Shown: positions 10,352-19,063, counted from the first letter of the stretch. The stretch: 64,000 bases of DNA from Acinetobacter populi (GCF_002174125.1 NZ_NEXX01000005.1:62001-126000); one strand, 5' to 3'. Notes: a model not told the origin generated them from the letters alone. A program made the numbers and translations.

Positions 10352-11302
10352 TTAAAATGCCCAAACCAATTTTAGCCAGGCAGTATCCCCTTTGGGACGG
10401 TTTTCCACTTTGGTTTCAGCGAGATATTTGGCTTCCAGTGACCATCCTTTCTGCTGATAATGAATTGCCGGTCCTACGGCAACACTTTTGCCACGAAATC
10501 CGATATCGACATTATCCTGTTGGTCATCACTCATCTGCCTGAATACATAGCCCTGCACCGCGAAATTAATATCAGGCAATATCTGATATCCGACACTATA
10601 ATCTGCCGAGAAATACTGCCCAGACTGATAGTTGGTATCGTCATTTTCGGCATTAAAGCTATAGGCCATCTTGGTTGAAACATCCCATCCGGCATGATTG
10701 TAACTATAAGCCACAATTGGTCGAAAGGTATAGTAATTTTTGCCAATATTCGCAATGCGGTCGGCGTCATATTCACCTGTCGGTAAGATGCTTTCCAAAG
10801 CTGCAATCCAGTGATGATTGCCTTGATGCCAGCCTAACATCGGTGCAACCATCATATCGCCAATACCAGTACGGTGATCGCGCTCACCTGCCATTTGCAC
10901 ACGCAGATTAACTAGTGGCAAAATTCCATAAAAACCCAGCTCACCCCCTAAAATTTTATGATCTGTCATCCATACCACACGTGGTACTACGGCATGCACA
11001 TCCAGATCAAAATCGGGAATCAACGCTTTACCTTTTGCATCAAGAAATTCTGTCGCACGATACTGCTGATAATAGCCCAAAAAATATAAACCTGCCGGTG
11101 GCAAGGCCCCTGCCATTATGCCCTCTGCACCATGTGGAAATGAGTCAGCTCCGCTTTCAGTGGCAAAAGCCGAACCTGAACAGATACCTACCATAAGTGT
11201 ACATATCAAGTAAAATTTATTTCTACGGATTAGTTGATTTAGCTGTTGTGTGTCGATTTTTTGCTTATTGACTTGCTGTTTTTTCAATTTTAGCCGCTTC
11301 AT
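10352..11302 (-). CDS. Outer-membrane barrel-like protein of the phenol-degradation PF13557 family (mphX position)
   Basis: A 316-residue protein with a basic N-terminus and a hydrophobic segment ending GSAFATES, which reads as a signal peptide cleaved near residue 49. Alternating beta strands follow, ending in WLKLVWAF, a C-terminal aromatic typical of outer-membrane barrels. It matches my knowledge of the family annotated as involved in meta-pathway phenol degradation. It follows mopP in the same direction, the place of mphX in A. calcoaceticus PHEA-2, which was reported to lower phenol hydroxylase expression. Whether this protein is a porin, a regulator or both cannot be told from sequence. 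A good AAGGA site supports the start. Confidence 0.75.
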   Translation of the reverse strand: MKRLKLKKQQVNKQKIDTQQLNQLIRRNKFYLICTLMVGICSGSAFATESGADSFPHGAEGIMAGALPPAGLYFLGYYQQYRATEFLDAKGKALIPDFDLDVHAVVPRVVWMTDHKILGGELGFYGILPLVNLRVQMAGERDHRTGIGDMMVAPMLGWHQGNHHWIAALESILPTGEYDADRIANIGKNYYTFRPIVAYSYNHAGWDVSTKMAYSFNAENDDTNYQSGQYFSADYSVGYQILPDINFAVQGYVFRQMSDDQQDNVDIGFRGKSVAVGPAIHYQQKGWSLEAKYLAETKVENRPKGDTAWLKLVWAF

Positions 11303-11324
11303 ATCTTATGTCCTTAATAATGGA

Positions 11325-11432
11325 TTAGACCTGAATAGAATTCCAATCCTCGGAATTCGACATATACTTAAACGCAGTAATCTGATGAAAATGCTTCATC
11401 AAAAAACTGGACGCTTAAAAGTTCAGGTCTAA
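11325..11432. repeat. Nested inverted repeats between mopP and the mphX-like gene
   Basis: An outer 11-base pair of arms (TTAGACCTGAA at 11325-11335, TTCAGGTCTAA at 11422-11432) encloses two smaller hairpins: GAATTCC/GGAATTC (11338-11358) and TGATGAA/TTCATCA (11383-11401). The whole can fold into a branched RNA. It probably processes or attenuates the transcript between phenol hydroxylase and the next gene. No U-run terminator is evident. Confidence 0.55.
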
Positions 11433-11458
11433 ATTTAATGTTTTTAAATCCAAACTGA

Positions 11459-12520
11459 TCAAATGTGCCTAAACAATGCCGAACGCGATTGGCCTTTTGC
11501 ACCATCGGCAGCGCTCAGAAAGCGTTCGGTGTGGATGTCCCGTTCAAACAAACGGCTTTGCATCAGTGTGGAAATTGCTGCATCAATCATGGGTGGCGGC
11601 CCACATAGATAAGCCTTATGCCCGGTACAGCGCTGCTCAAAATAATCGGCAACTGCCTCATGCACATAGCCGGTAAAACCTGTCCATTCATCATCCGCTT
11701 TTGGTGCATTCAAGGCAGGAATATAGCGAAAATTGGAATACTGCTTGACCAAATCCTCAAATAGCTCGCGATGATACAGTTCGGCAACATCCCTTGCTCC
11801 CTGGAACAGGTAAATGGTACGGGTATCGCCAGATTGCAGCAGATCCAGAATCATTGACTGCGGGCTGGACAGTCCTGAACCGCCTGCAATAAAAATCACA
11901 TCCTGCATATCAGACTTACGTACAAAAAATTGTCCATACGGTCCTGAAAGTTGTAATTCATCTCCAACCGAAAGCTGTTCATGTACATAGCTGGTTGCCA
12001 CACCGCCCTGTACATGACGGATATGCAATTCAATAATGCCAGTTTCATTCGGTGAATTTGCAATTGAAAAAGCCCGTGTGCCATCAATGTCAGGCAATTG
12101 CAGGTTGATATATTGCCCTGCCTGAAACTGCATCGGACGGTCGATCTGCAAACGAATGCCCTTGATGGTCGGAGAAAGATCACTAATCGACAGCACAGCG
12201 GCCTGATAATCCTCAATCAGATAGCCAAGAAAGTCTGGGTCTTCATCCACATCTGCTTCAATCACCATATCCGACTCAGGCTTGCAGCAACAGGCCAAGA
12301 CCTTCTGCTCCTCCCGTTCGATGTCCATCAGCGCAAAAGGTGAAGCCTCGCCGACATCGTAAAATCCATCTGTCACCTGTACCTTGCAGGTTCCACATGT
12401 GCCATGACCACAAGCAAAGGGTAACCAAACTCCCTGACGCAATGCTGCATCAAGAATGGTTTGATCTTCGGCGACCTCAATGATGGTGCCGATCGGTTCA
12501 ATCGTAACCTGATAGCTCAT
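11459..12520 (-). CDS. mopP: Phenol hydroxylase reductase component (P5)
   Basis: Electron-transfer subunit of multicomponent phenol hydroxylase, passing electrons from NADH through FAD and a [2Fe-2S] centre to the oxygenase. It has 353 residues. The plant-type ferredoxin domain (1-90) has ligands C37, C42, C45 and one of C77-C79. It is followed by an FAD domain with the RAFS motif and a NAD-binding domain with GGSGLSSP. The length and domain order are those of DmpP. It is the last gene of mopKLMNOP, 14 bp after mopO. Confidence 0.95.
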   Translation of the reverse strand: MSYQVTIEPIGTIIEVAEDQTILDAALRQGVWLPFACGHGTCGTCKVQVTDGFYDVGEASPFALMDIEREEQKVLACCCKPESDMVIEADVDEDPDFLGYLIEDYQAAVLSISDLSPTIKGIRLQIDRPMQFQAGQYINLQLPDIDGTRAFSIANSPNETGIIELHIRHVQGGVATSYVHEQLSVGDELQLSGPYGQFFVRKSDMQDVIFIAGGSGLSSPQSMILDLLQSGDTRTIYLFQGARDVAELYHRELFEDLVKQYSNFRYIPALNAPKADDEWTGFTGYVHEAVADYFEQRCTGHKAYLCGPPPMIDAAISTLMQSRLFERDIHTERFLSAADGAKGQSRSALFRHI

Positions 12521-12534
12521 TTCATACCTCCTGA

Positions 12535-12897
12535 TTAGACATAGGCATTGTTATAGCCATTTAAACCTGATGTCGAAAAGCGTAACAGTGACTTATGACC
12601 AAAGCCCAGTTCTGCCAAAGTGGCATCTGGCTGAAGTTTGAGTTCTTTTCGATCAAGTTGAAATTCTGCTTTCTGCCAGTTAATCACATTAAATTCAGGG
12701 TGCTGTGAGAAGCCTGCTGGCATTAATGTTTCCAAAAGATGTTGAAATGTGACCTGTGGTGAAATTAAAAAAGCTTTGGCAGAGCAAAATAAAGTGTGAT
12801 GATCCCAACCAATGTAGATCAAAATATTGTCACCATAGTTGGCCTGTGTATCTCTGGGGCTAAAGTTGTAATTTTCAGTAATAGCACGTACTGGCAT
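12535..12897 (-). CDS. mopO: Phenol hydroxylase P4 subunit
   Basis: Gamma subunit of the phenol hydroxylase oxygenase. It has 120 residues starting MPVRAITENYNF, close to the 119 residues of DmpO. The ATG at 12897 has an AGGAG site and fits the family start better than an upstream in-frame ATG at 12945. No enzyme motif is expected, since the subunit is structural in the (alpha-beta-gamma)2 oxygenase. A 148-bp gap with a hairpin separates it from mopN, unlike the tight spacing elsewhere in the operon. Confidence 0.93.
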   Translation of the reverse strand: MPVRAITENYNFSPRDTQANYGDNILIYIGWDHHTLFCSAKAFLISPQVTFQHLLETLMPAGFSQHPEFNVINWQKAEFQLDRKELKLQPDATLAELGFGHKSLLRFSTSGLNGYNNAYV

Positions 12898-12995
12898 GTC
12901 TAATTCTCCTATTTTTGGATATTTGCATTGCTTTCTTCCCTGCAAATAGCCGAGATATCCTTGATGTCTCTAAGGACATATTTTTTCACAATTTC

Positions 12996-13022
12996 ATCAA
13001 TACAGACTCATCTCGTATTGAT
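12996..13022. repeat. Intercistronic hairpin between mopN and mopO
   Basis: Eight-base perfect inverted repeat (ATCAATAC / GTATTGAT, 11-base loop) just after the mopN stop codon, followed on the coding strand by a second imperfect fold around 12950-12982 (ATATCCTT / AAGGACATAT). It is a likely mRNA stability or processing element. Confidence 0.45.
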
Positions 13023-13045
13023 ATATTTGCGTTATACAAGCTGGT

Positions 13046-14572
13046 TTAGGCGCTTTGACCTTTCCATTTTTTCCACAGTTGCTGGTCAGGTGAGCCTTCA
13101 ATGTCCAGATTATCCTCACCTGCACGAATGTGGTAATACTCTTTCAGAATAGTTTCGAGGTCTGGACCACCACAGTTGCCTTGTAGAATCTGATTGACAG
13201 GCAGCCATGCCTGTACATATTTTTCAGGTTCACGGCAGAAAATATCGTGACAACCATCTGAACACATGTGATAACGTTCGCCGTTATAAATTGCATCCCG
13301 ATAACTGAACATGGACTGATCGCCATCCATTTCGGTAAACGTCATCGGAATCTGACAAATTTGGCAAAGCTGTGGTAAACCATCCGAATAGAAACGTTTC
13401 CCTTCGGCTTCTAATTTACGTGCCAACTCCCAACGCGGACGGTAGTAACGATCAAAAGTATCTGGATATTTTTCCGATAACCAGTCCATTTCCTCATCAG
13501 TCGGGATCCATGTATGGAAGCCTGCTGCATGACCAAAGTTGTAGAAGATCCACCAAGCCTGATGCGAAACATGTTCTTTTTCCTTAAGAATAACGTCGCT
13601 ATATTTCGGCATACGAATACCGTAGCGGCTTAAATCCTTAAATAATGCACCACCAGCTTCTTCAAAGTAGGTTTCCCAAGCTTCTTTCCATGACATCACT
13701 TTATTTGGTAACATATAGTCCATCATCATGCCAACAATTGATAGTAACCGGGTTCCACGCCAGAACCACTTATCAATCCATTCCTGTACAATTGGCACAT
13801 TGTCCTCATGCTGCTCGAGCAGAAACTTGACGATTTCCAGCCCTAAAGTCATATGGCGTGCTTCATCCGATTGCGCACTAAAGCCAAACGTCACTGTGGC
13901 CATATCACCGTTATAGGCTGCACCCGACATAAATGGTACAAACAGTAAGTTTGTCAACACATACTCAAAGGCAAAGCTAATCGCCAACAAAAACTCGAAT
14001 GGTCCTGCCGAACGTGCATCCTCAAAGAAAGACTTAGGTACAGACAAATACCAGACACGATCATGCATGTGTGCCCAATCATGGAAACCATTGAAAAACT
14101 TGTTGTAATGACTCATGGCATGAATCTGGGTCTGCACATGACGCAGTTCATCAATAGATTGCATCTGTGAAGCAATGCGAGCCCCAATTCCACCAAACTG
14201 ACGACCCACGTGTGCATAACCCTGATAGGCTTGATATTCCAATGGGGTCACTGCCGTCAAAAACAGCTTGATGGCATTAAGATAGCGTTCATTGGTGACA
14301 TTCAATTGTCCATTGTTCTGTGCAAAAGCATCAAAAATTGCATACAATTTTTTCTCTTTTTCCGACTGATATTTCCAGTACGCATCCATAGTCAGGCGAA
14401 ATGGATCTTCCCACTTCGACCAATCCGTAATTTTGATGCCTTCGAATTCTTCATAAGGAAAGGCATCTTTACGATCTGCATACGAGAACTCCCAATCCAA
14501 ATCGCGAGTCAGCATACGATAGCGATCTTTGGCATTGAGTTTTTTACTTGGTTTTTTAACTTGACTATTCAT
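13046..14572 (-). CDS. mopN: Phenol hydroxylase large oxygenase subunit (P3)
   Basis: Catalytic alpha subunit that hydroxylates phenol to catechol at a carboxylate-bridged di-iron centre. It has about 508 residues from the ATG at 14572, which has AAGGA 7 nt upstream. Another in-frame ATG lies at 14590. Two ExxH iron-ligand motifs are visible (DELRH and DEARH), one in each half of the four-helix bundle. A C-terminal YHS-type zinc-finger region with paired Cys (CQICQIP, CSDGCHDIFC) lies at about 410-470, as in DmpN. All ligands are present. It is fourth in the operon. Confidence 0.96.
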   Translation of the reverse strand: MNSQVKKPSKKLNAKDRYRMLTRDLDWEFSYADRKDAFPYEEFEGIKITDWSKWEDPFRLTMDAYWKYQSEKEKKLYAIFDAFAQNNGQLNVTNERYLNAIKLFLTAVTPLEYQAYQGYAHVGRQFGGIGARIASQMQSIDELRHVQTQIHAMSHYNKFFNGFHDWAHMHDRVWYLSVPKSFFEDARSAGPFEFLLAISFAFEYVLTNLLFVPFMSGAAYNGDMATVTFGFSAQSDEARHMTLGLEIVKFLLEQHEDNVPIVQEWIDKWFWRGTRLLSIVGMMMDYMLPNKVMSWKEAWETYFEEAGGALFKDLSRYGIRMPKYSDVILKEKEHVSHQAWWIFYNFGHAAGFHTWIPTDEEMDWLSEKYPDTFDRYYRPRWELARKLEAEGKRFYSDGLPQLCQICQIPMTFTEMDGDQSMFSYRDAIYNGERYHMCSDGCHDIFCREPEKYVQAWLPVNQILQGNCGGPDLETILKEYYHIRAGEDNLDIEGSPDQQLWKKWKGQSA

Positions 14573-14638
14573 CCTGAAATCCTTGTTCATTATTTGTTAT
14601 CTAGGTCTTTAATCCTAAAAATAGGATTGAGAAATAGG

Positions 14639-14905
14639 TTAATTCCATTTCAATCTGAAACTGTCATCATCTTCTTCTACGTTTCCGCCCAATGTGATCA
14701 TGTTCAGTTGCAGGGATTGAATATCCCAGTCTTGTCCGAGTTTTTCTGCCACGGTTTCAGCATGAATCACCAGTTCGCCATCACTTTCAATCCGAATCAT
14801 GGCAGGCAGATACTGAATTGTCGCTTCAGGGTTATCCTGTTCAATCGCCTCGACGATATAGCGTGAGGTGTCATTGTCCTGTAGTGCTAAATAAACTTTT
14901 GACAT
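14639..14905 (-). CDS. mopM: Phenol hydroxylase regulatory (coupling) subunit P2
   Basis: Small cofactorless effector protein that binds the oxygenase and couples oxygen activation to hydroxylation. At 88 residues it has the normal DmpM/MmoB-like length, beginning MSKVYLALQDND. It lies between mopL (22 bp upstream) and mopN. An apparent 218-residue frame on the opposite strand covering this gene and the 5' part of mopN is only a shadow. Confidence 0.94.
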   Translation of the reverse strand: MSKVYLALQDNDTSRYIVEAIEQDNPEATIQYLPAMIRIESDGELVIHAETVAEKLGQDWDIQSLQLNMITLGGNVEEDDDSFRLKWN

Positions 14906-14927
14906 GTGTTGCTCTCCCTGAAATCCC

Positions 14928-15923
14928 TTAAACCAAATTGAGTATCAAACCTGCACGTTTACAGCGTTCAGCAATCAAGATCATTCCACTGTCAACATTG
15001 CTCTGTTCCAATCCCACATTAGCCCATGCTTCAAATGCAGATTTGACCTGTGGCAACAGTTCTCCTATCCATTCATGAATTAAGGCTTTATTGTGTTCCG
15101 ACTCAACTACCGCTGTCTTGAGCACACTATCCGACCATTTGCGTAAGTCACTATTACACTCCTGCATAAACTCGGTCAGCATCGCCACATCACGTCCGTG
15201 ATGCTGTACTAACCATTGATCCAGCTCACTATAAACTAGAGCCTGCAACATGCTATCGATCAATAAAGTTTGCAATAGATACAACTTAAACCAATCCTGT
15301 TCAGTCAGACTCACCTCACATAAGCGACGTAAAGGCTGCCACGCTGCATCATTCATCCAATGCTTTTTAGCCTGATCCAGAGCCTGGGCAGAATTGTTAT
15401 CAATGATTAAACCGATACGAGACAAATACTGCGCCATACCCAAACGATCCATCGCCGCAAAGATACAGGCCTGTGTAATCACCGTACCGTAACCATAAGC
15501 ACTGCCCGACATCATATGTAAATTGGCGGTTTGCTCGACATAGCGAAATGGCAGTAATGCCGTGATGATTTTCTGTTTAACTTCATCACTCAAGTTATCG
15601 ACCAAACCGCGCTTTTCAAAAAAAGCATAATTATTTTCACTACTGTCCTGTAGACGTGCCCGATGTTGTACATATGCGCCATAATAAAACTGACGAGGAT
15701 CTTTAAAGGCATACCAGTCCTGCATCACCAGTGCGGTATAGGTTTTATCGTTCAAAGTTTTATCTGGCTTCCATAATGGGCGATAATGAAAATTGGCTTC
15801 GCCCTGAATATCAAAACTGACCTCCTGATAACGTGTAGCAGGCTTATTGCCAAAACGACGCTCGATATAGGCGTAAGTCTGGCGAACGGGCTGAACGCTT
15901 GAGGTTTTAATTTCTAAAGTCAT
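14928..15923 (-). CDS. mopL: Phenol hydroxylase P1 oxygenase subunit
   Basis: Beta subunit of the phenol hydroxylase oxygenase. It has 331 residues and a ferritin-like helical fold related to the alpha subunit, but without the paired ExxH iron ligands, as expected for the non-catalytic beta chain. The length matches DmpL. The start at 15923 follows mopK by 18 bp. It supports the alpha subunit structurally. Confidence 0.94.
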   Translation of the reverse strand: MTLEIKTSSVQPVRQTYAYIERRFGNKPATRYQEVSFDIQGEANFHYRPLWKPDKTLNDKTYTALVMQDWYAFKDPRQFYYGAYVQHRARLQDSSENNYAFFEKRGLVDNLSDEVKQKIITALLPFRYVEQTANLHMMSGSAYGYGTVITQACIFAAMDRLGMAQYLSRIGLIIDNNSAQALDQAKKHWMNDAAWQPLRRLCEVSLTEQDWFKLYLLQTLLIDSMLQALVYSELDQWLVQHHGRDVAMLTEFMQECNSDLRKWSDSVLKTAVVESEHNKALIHEWIGELLPQVKSAFEAWANVGLEQSNVDSGMILIAERCKRAGLILNLV

Positions 15924-15941
15924 GCTTATCTCCGTATCGAC

Positions 15942-16235
15942 TTAAGAGTGATCATCTTGATCAGAATGGTAGCGTGCCTGACGCACGAGAGTCGGCTCTA
16001 TGCCATAACGCCATTTATCTTCCAAAGCATCATTAAGTTGCTGTTGTTGCTCAGTCATTTCGACCACCTGATTGATCTGGCAAAAATCCACAAATGCTTG
16101 TTGTGGCAAAACCAGCTCTACAAACAGTGTGGGATCGTTAATAGCGAAGTCGAATTCGACAAACTTGGCATGACGATCCCCTGTTACCCGAATGTATTTG
16201 GTAAAACCGGCATTCAAAGAAGTAAAGTCACTCAT
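15942..16235 (-). CDS. mopK: Phenol hydroxylase P0 assembly subunit
   Basis: First gene of the phenol hydroxylase operon, 97 residues, of the DmpK type. DmpK is needed in vivo for phenol growth and is thought to help iron loading of the oxygenase. It is not part of the final enzyme. It carries the typical N-terminal segment TKYIRVTGDRHAKFVEFDFA. A sigma-54 promoter candidate lies about 80 bp upstream and two activator sites about 180-225 bp upstream. Confidence 0.92.
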   Translation of the reverse strand: MSDFTSLNAGFTKYIRVTGDRHAKFVEFDFAINDPTLFVELVLPQQAFVDFCQINQVVEMTEQQQQLNDALEDKWRYGIEPTLVRQARYHSDQDDHS

Positions 16236-16311
16236 GTTGGCTGTCCCTGATTTTGATAAAATTGCTTTAAAGAAAAATCTTTACATTGCGATCCTGCATC
16301 ATCAGATATAA

Positions 16312-16327
16312 ATCAAAACTTATGCCA
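16312..16327 (-). promoter_or_regulatory. Sigma-54 (-24/-12) promoter of the mop operon
   Basis: Read on the minus strand the sequence is TGGCATAAGTTTTGAT. It has the TGGCA -24 element and a TTGAT -12 element at the canonical 16-base layout. The -12 GC is degenerate (GA). The predicted transcription start is about 65 bp before mopK. MopR sites lie upstream at the right distance. Confidence 0.65.
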
Positions 16328-16410
16328 ACAATTAAATATTTATAATTTTCAATTAATTAAATTATTCACAGTATTTTTAGAGAAGATCTTATCTACTCCG
16401 AGGGAGGTAA

Positions 16411-16430
16411 ATTTCAGCAATTGATGAAAT
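16411..16430. promoter_or_regulatory. MopR upstream activating site 1
   Basis: Near-perfect palindrome ATTTCAGCAATTGATGAAAT centred on AATT, closely resembling the TTGATCAATTGATCAA type of site used by XylR/DmpR-family activators. It is centred about 95 bp upstream of the -24 element and lies between the divergent mop operon and mopR. Confidence 0.8.
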
Positions 16431-16443
16431 ACCAGATGGTGTG

Positions 16444-16463
16444 ATTTCAGCAATTGATGAATA
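16444..16463. promoter_or_regulatory. MopR upstream activating site 2
   Basis: Second copy of the site, sharing its first 18 bases with site 1. The copies are offset by exactly 33 bp, about three helical turns, so bound MopR dimers would lie on the same DNA face. Paired, helically phased sites are usual for DmpR/XylR promoters. Confidence 0.8.
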
Positions 16464-16619
16464 TGTCGGTAATCTCTGATGCAACGTTAAAACATCATAT
16501 AGAGCCACATTTCAAGTATACCTTTTGAGTATATAATTATGCCTTTGATCTCCTGACTTTAGTGCCATAAATGCGCTACACTGCCCGTAGACAGTCATCA
16601 CCTGGGATGGGAATTGACC

Positions 16620-18320
16620 ATGCTACACGCCAAGGATACACGGCTATTTAAACCTCGTCTGGAACAACATAAAGATATTCAGGACTTGCTGGATCATATC
16701 CAGTTTGATGCCAAACATGGTCAAATCTGGTTTGAAGAAAACCGTATGCTGCTATTACATACCAGCATCATGGGTTATCTGCGTAAAGACCTCTATCAAA
16801 TGCTCGGACACGAGCGTACCAAACATTTTTTTATTCGCTGCGGCTATCAGGCCGGTATGAAAGATGCCGAAATTACCAGCAAACTACGTCCTAACATGAC
16901 CGCTGAAGAAGCCTTTATGGCTGGTCCGCAGATGCACGGCATTCGAGGTATGGTACAGGTGGAAGTCAACACCTTGAAGCTGTGTCATGAAACTGGCAGC
17001 TTTTATGCCGATTTTAACTGGCTGCATTCTTTTGAATCTGAAGTGCATTTAAATGAGTTTGGCACTTCTGATGAGCCTGCCTGCTGGATGCTACTCGGCT
17101 ATGCCTGTGGTTATAGCAGCTTTGTCATGGGCCAGACCATCATCTATCAGGAAACCAAATGCACTGCCAAAGGTGATGAGCATTGCCAGATTATCGGCAA
17201 ACCGTTGACCACCTGGGAGAATGCTGATGAGCTAATTCGCTTTATGTCGCCTGATCCTGTAGCTGACCAAATTATTGCTTTACAGGCAGAATTGAAAACC
17301 TTAAAGCAGAATATCTATACCTCTTCAGAATCTGACTACACCATGTTTAATTCTGTAGGTGAATCGACTGCTTACAGACAAGTATGTGAACTACTAAAAA
17401 AGTCGGCAGGCAGTAAGGTAGTAGTGCTGTTACAGGGTGAAACAGGCGTTGGTAAAGAAGCGTTTGCTCGTGGTATCCACCAGGCCAGTCAGCGCAAACA
17501 TGCGGCATTTGTGGCAGTCAACTGCGCCAGCATTCCGCCCGATCTCATCGAAGCTGAACTGTTCGGGGTAGAAAAAGGTGCCTATACCGGTGCGACCCAA
17601 TCACGTATGGGCAAATTTGAACGTGCGCATGGCGGTACCATTTTTCTGGATGAAGTGATTGAGCTATCACCTCGGGCGCAAGCTGCACTACTACGCATTT
17701 TGCAGGAAGGTGAGTTTGAACGTGTCGGTGATTATCAGACCCGCCGTATTGATGTACGGGTGGTGGCTGCTACTAATGAGGACTTATTTGATGCCGTACA
17801 ACAGGGGCGTTTTCGTGCGGACTTATTCTACCGACTTAATATTTTTCCTGTGATGATTCCGCCGCTACGTGAACGCCGTGATGATATCCCACTATTGGTC
17901 AAACACTTTCTTAAACGCTTTGAAAGTATCTATGATAAGACCATTAAAGGACTGAGTGATAAGGCGTTGAGCTACCTGATGAGCCATGACTGGCCGGGCA
18001 ATATTCGTGAACTGGAAAATCTTCTGGAACGTGCCACCTTGCTCACTGAGCATCAACAGGAAATCAAGCTAAGTAACCTCATACCGCAGTACCAACTGAA
18101 TCAGGAACAAAACCTGGATGTCAATACCGTGACTGCCGCCAACCAACAACATATGATTGAGCAACTACTGGATCAAAACTTTTCTCTTGAGCAATTTGAA
18201 CAAGATATGATTCAAACAGCTTTATCACGTAGCCAGAATAATGTATCCGAAGCCGCACGGCTACTTGGTATTAGTCGAGCCACGCTGGATTATCGTTTAA
18301 AGAAATATACCCTGATATGA
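16620..18320 (+). CDS. mopR: Phenol-responsive sigma-54 activator
   Basis: NtrC-family activator of the phenol hydroxylase operon. It has 566 residues from the ATG at 16620. A TTG lies in frame 6 bp earlier. The chosen start reproduces published MopR numbering: phenol-contacting H106 and W134 and zinc ligands C155, E178, C181 and C189 are all in place. The N-terminal sensor (about 1-210) is followed by a linker and an AAA+ domain with Walker A GETGVGKE (273-280) and the sigma-54 contact loop GAYTGA (320-325). It ends with a Fis-type helix-turn-helix (NVSEAARLLGIS). Divergent from mopK, so direct activation of that promoter is expected. Confidence 0.96.
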   Translation: MLHAKDTRLFKPRLEQHKDIQDLLDHIQFDAKHGQIWFEENRMLLLHTSIMGYLRKDLYQMLGHERTKHFFIRCGYQAGMKDAEITSKLRPNMTAEEAFMAGPQMHGIRGMVQVEVNTLKLCHETGSFYADFNWLHSFESEVHLNEFGTSDEPACWMLLGYACGYSSFVMGQTIIYQETKCTAKGDEHCQIIGKPLTTWENADELIRFMSPDPVADQIIALQAELKTLKQNIYTSSESDYTMFNSVGESTAYRQVCELLKKSAGSKVVVLLQGETGVGKEAFARGIHQASQRKHAAFVAVNCASIPPDLIEAELFGVEKGAYTGATQSRMGKFERAHGGTIFLDEVIELSPRAQAALLRILQEGEFERVGDYQTRRIDVRVVAATNEDLFDAVQQGRFRADLFYRLNIFPVMIPPLRERRDDIPLLVKHFLKRFESIYDKTIKGLSDKALSYLMSHDWPGNIRELENLLERATLLTEHQQEIKLSNLIPQYQLNQEQNLDVNTVTAANQQHMIEQLLDQNFSLEQFEQDMIQTALSRSQNNVSEAARLLGISRATLDYRLKKYTLI

Positions 18321-18381
18321 GGATTCAAGTATGAACCTAAACTTATATAACCTAAACAAGCAATAGACTTAAAAAGGAAGA

Positions 18382-18431
18382 GGACTAGAGCCATGAGTTA
18401 AGTTACCACACCAAACTCATAACTCTAGTCC
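18382..18431. repeat. Long imperfect inverted repeat next to a transposase remnant
   Basis: Arms GGACTAGAG-CC-ATGAGTT (18382-18399) and AACTCAT-AA-CTCTAGTCC (18414-18431) pair at 16 of 18 positions around a 14-base loop. It immediately precedes the start of the IS982-like transposase remnant. It may be the mopR terminator or part of the mobile element's left end. There is no U run. Confidence 0.5.
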
Positions 18432-18433
18432 TT

Positions 18434-18745
18434 ATGATTGATAGTACCCAATTATTCTGTGCCATTGATGAGTTTTTCAGAAATTTGAATCAACTTACTA
18501 AAAATTTCTTAAACAAAGACCTCAGCGCTTAAGAATCCGAAACACACAACTGTGCATTTCCGAAATTATATTCATTACGATTTGGTATAAATTTTCTCAT
18601 TTCAATAATTCCAAGGCATTCTTTACAGCTTTAAAACACCATAACTATCCTCTATTTGAGCATCTTCCATGTTATCAGTGAATAGTTCATCTTATTCAAT
18701 TACATCAACTCGCATTCAGACTATCTTCTGAATACTCGTGATTTA
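18434..18745 (+). pseudogene. IS982-like transposase remnant
   Basis: Begins ATG with MIDSTQLFCAIDEFF, stops after 32 codons, then continues in the +1 frame with RIRNTQLCISEII, a WYKFSHFNNSKAFFTALK segment and LFEHLPCYQ, a second stop, and IVHLIQLHQLAFRL. The spaced FCxIDxFF, SEI and LPCYQR-like blocks are the N-terminal signature of IS982-family transposases. The DDE catalytic region is missing. It is a frameshifted, truncated relic. It adjoins the broken cytochrome bd gene and may mark the deletion that removed that gene. Confidence 0.65.
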
Positions 18746-18856
18746 TCAATATGCTAATTTAAGTAACAACCTAAAAAAGCCTGCAATCATCAGTAAACTA
18801 AATAAACCACCGGGCCACAACCAAGTAAAGCATTGTTTTTTGTTAAATTTTAATAG

Positions 18857-19063
18857 CTATATTCTTTTAGTGATAACCATCACCTGTTCTAAATTTATCC
18901 CGAAATACCCAATAGGACATGGCAGTATATGCAACCATTTCCATTCCAGTACGGCCAAAAAACTTGCTAGGCCAATCGAAATGGCTGGGAAAATGATATG
19001 GAATGAAACTGTGAAAGTAAACTGTATTCTTGCGAGTTCTAAAGCCGTCAGCCCTAAATTCAT
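18857..19063 (-). pseudogene. Truncated cytochrome bd-type quinol oxidase subunit I
   Basis: Encodes 68 residues. The N-terminal part (ELARIQFTFTVSFHIIFPA then ISIGLASFLAVLE) is the first transmembrane helix of the bd oxidase subunit I family, including the His that ligates haem b595. After about residue 42 the sequence degenerates and stops, where intact proteins exceed 450 residues. It has a strong ribosome site (AAGGAGG) and starts 13 bp after the TauE gene, so it was the fourth gene of the sulfide operon. The loss looks like a deletion linked to the neighbouring transposase relic. Confidence 0.75.

Noticed and set aside
14210-14866. 218-codon open frame on the plus strand
   Set aside because: It lies antisense to mopM and the 5' part of mopN, which have full family matches. 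It has no family features and no fitting ribosome site.
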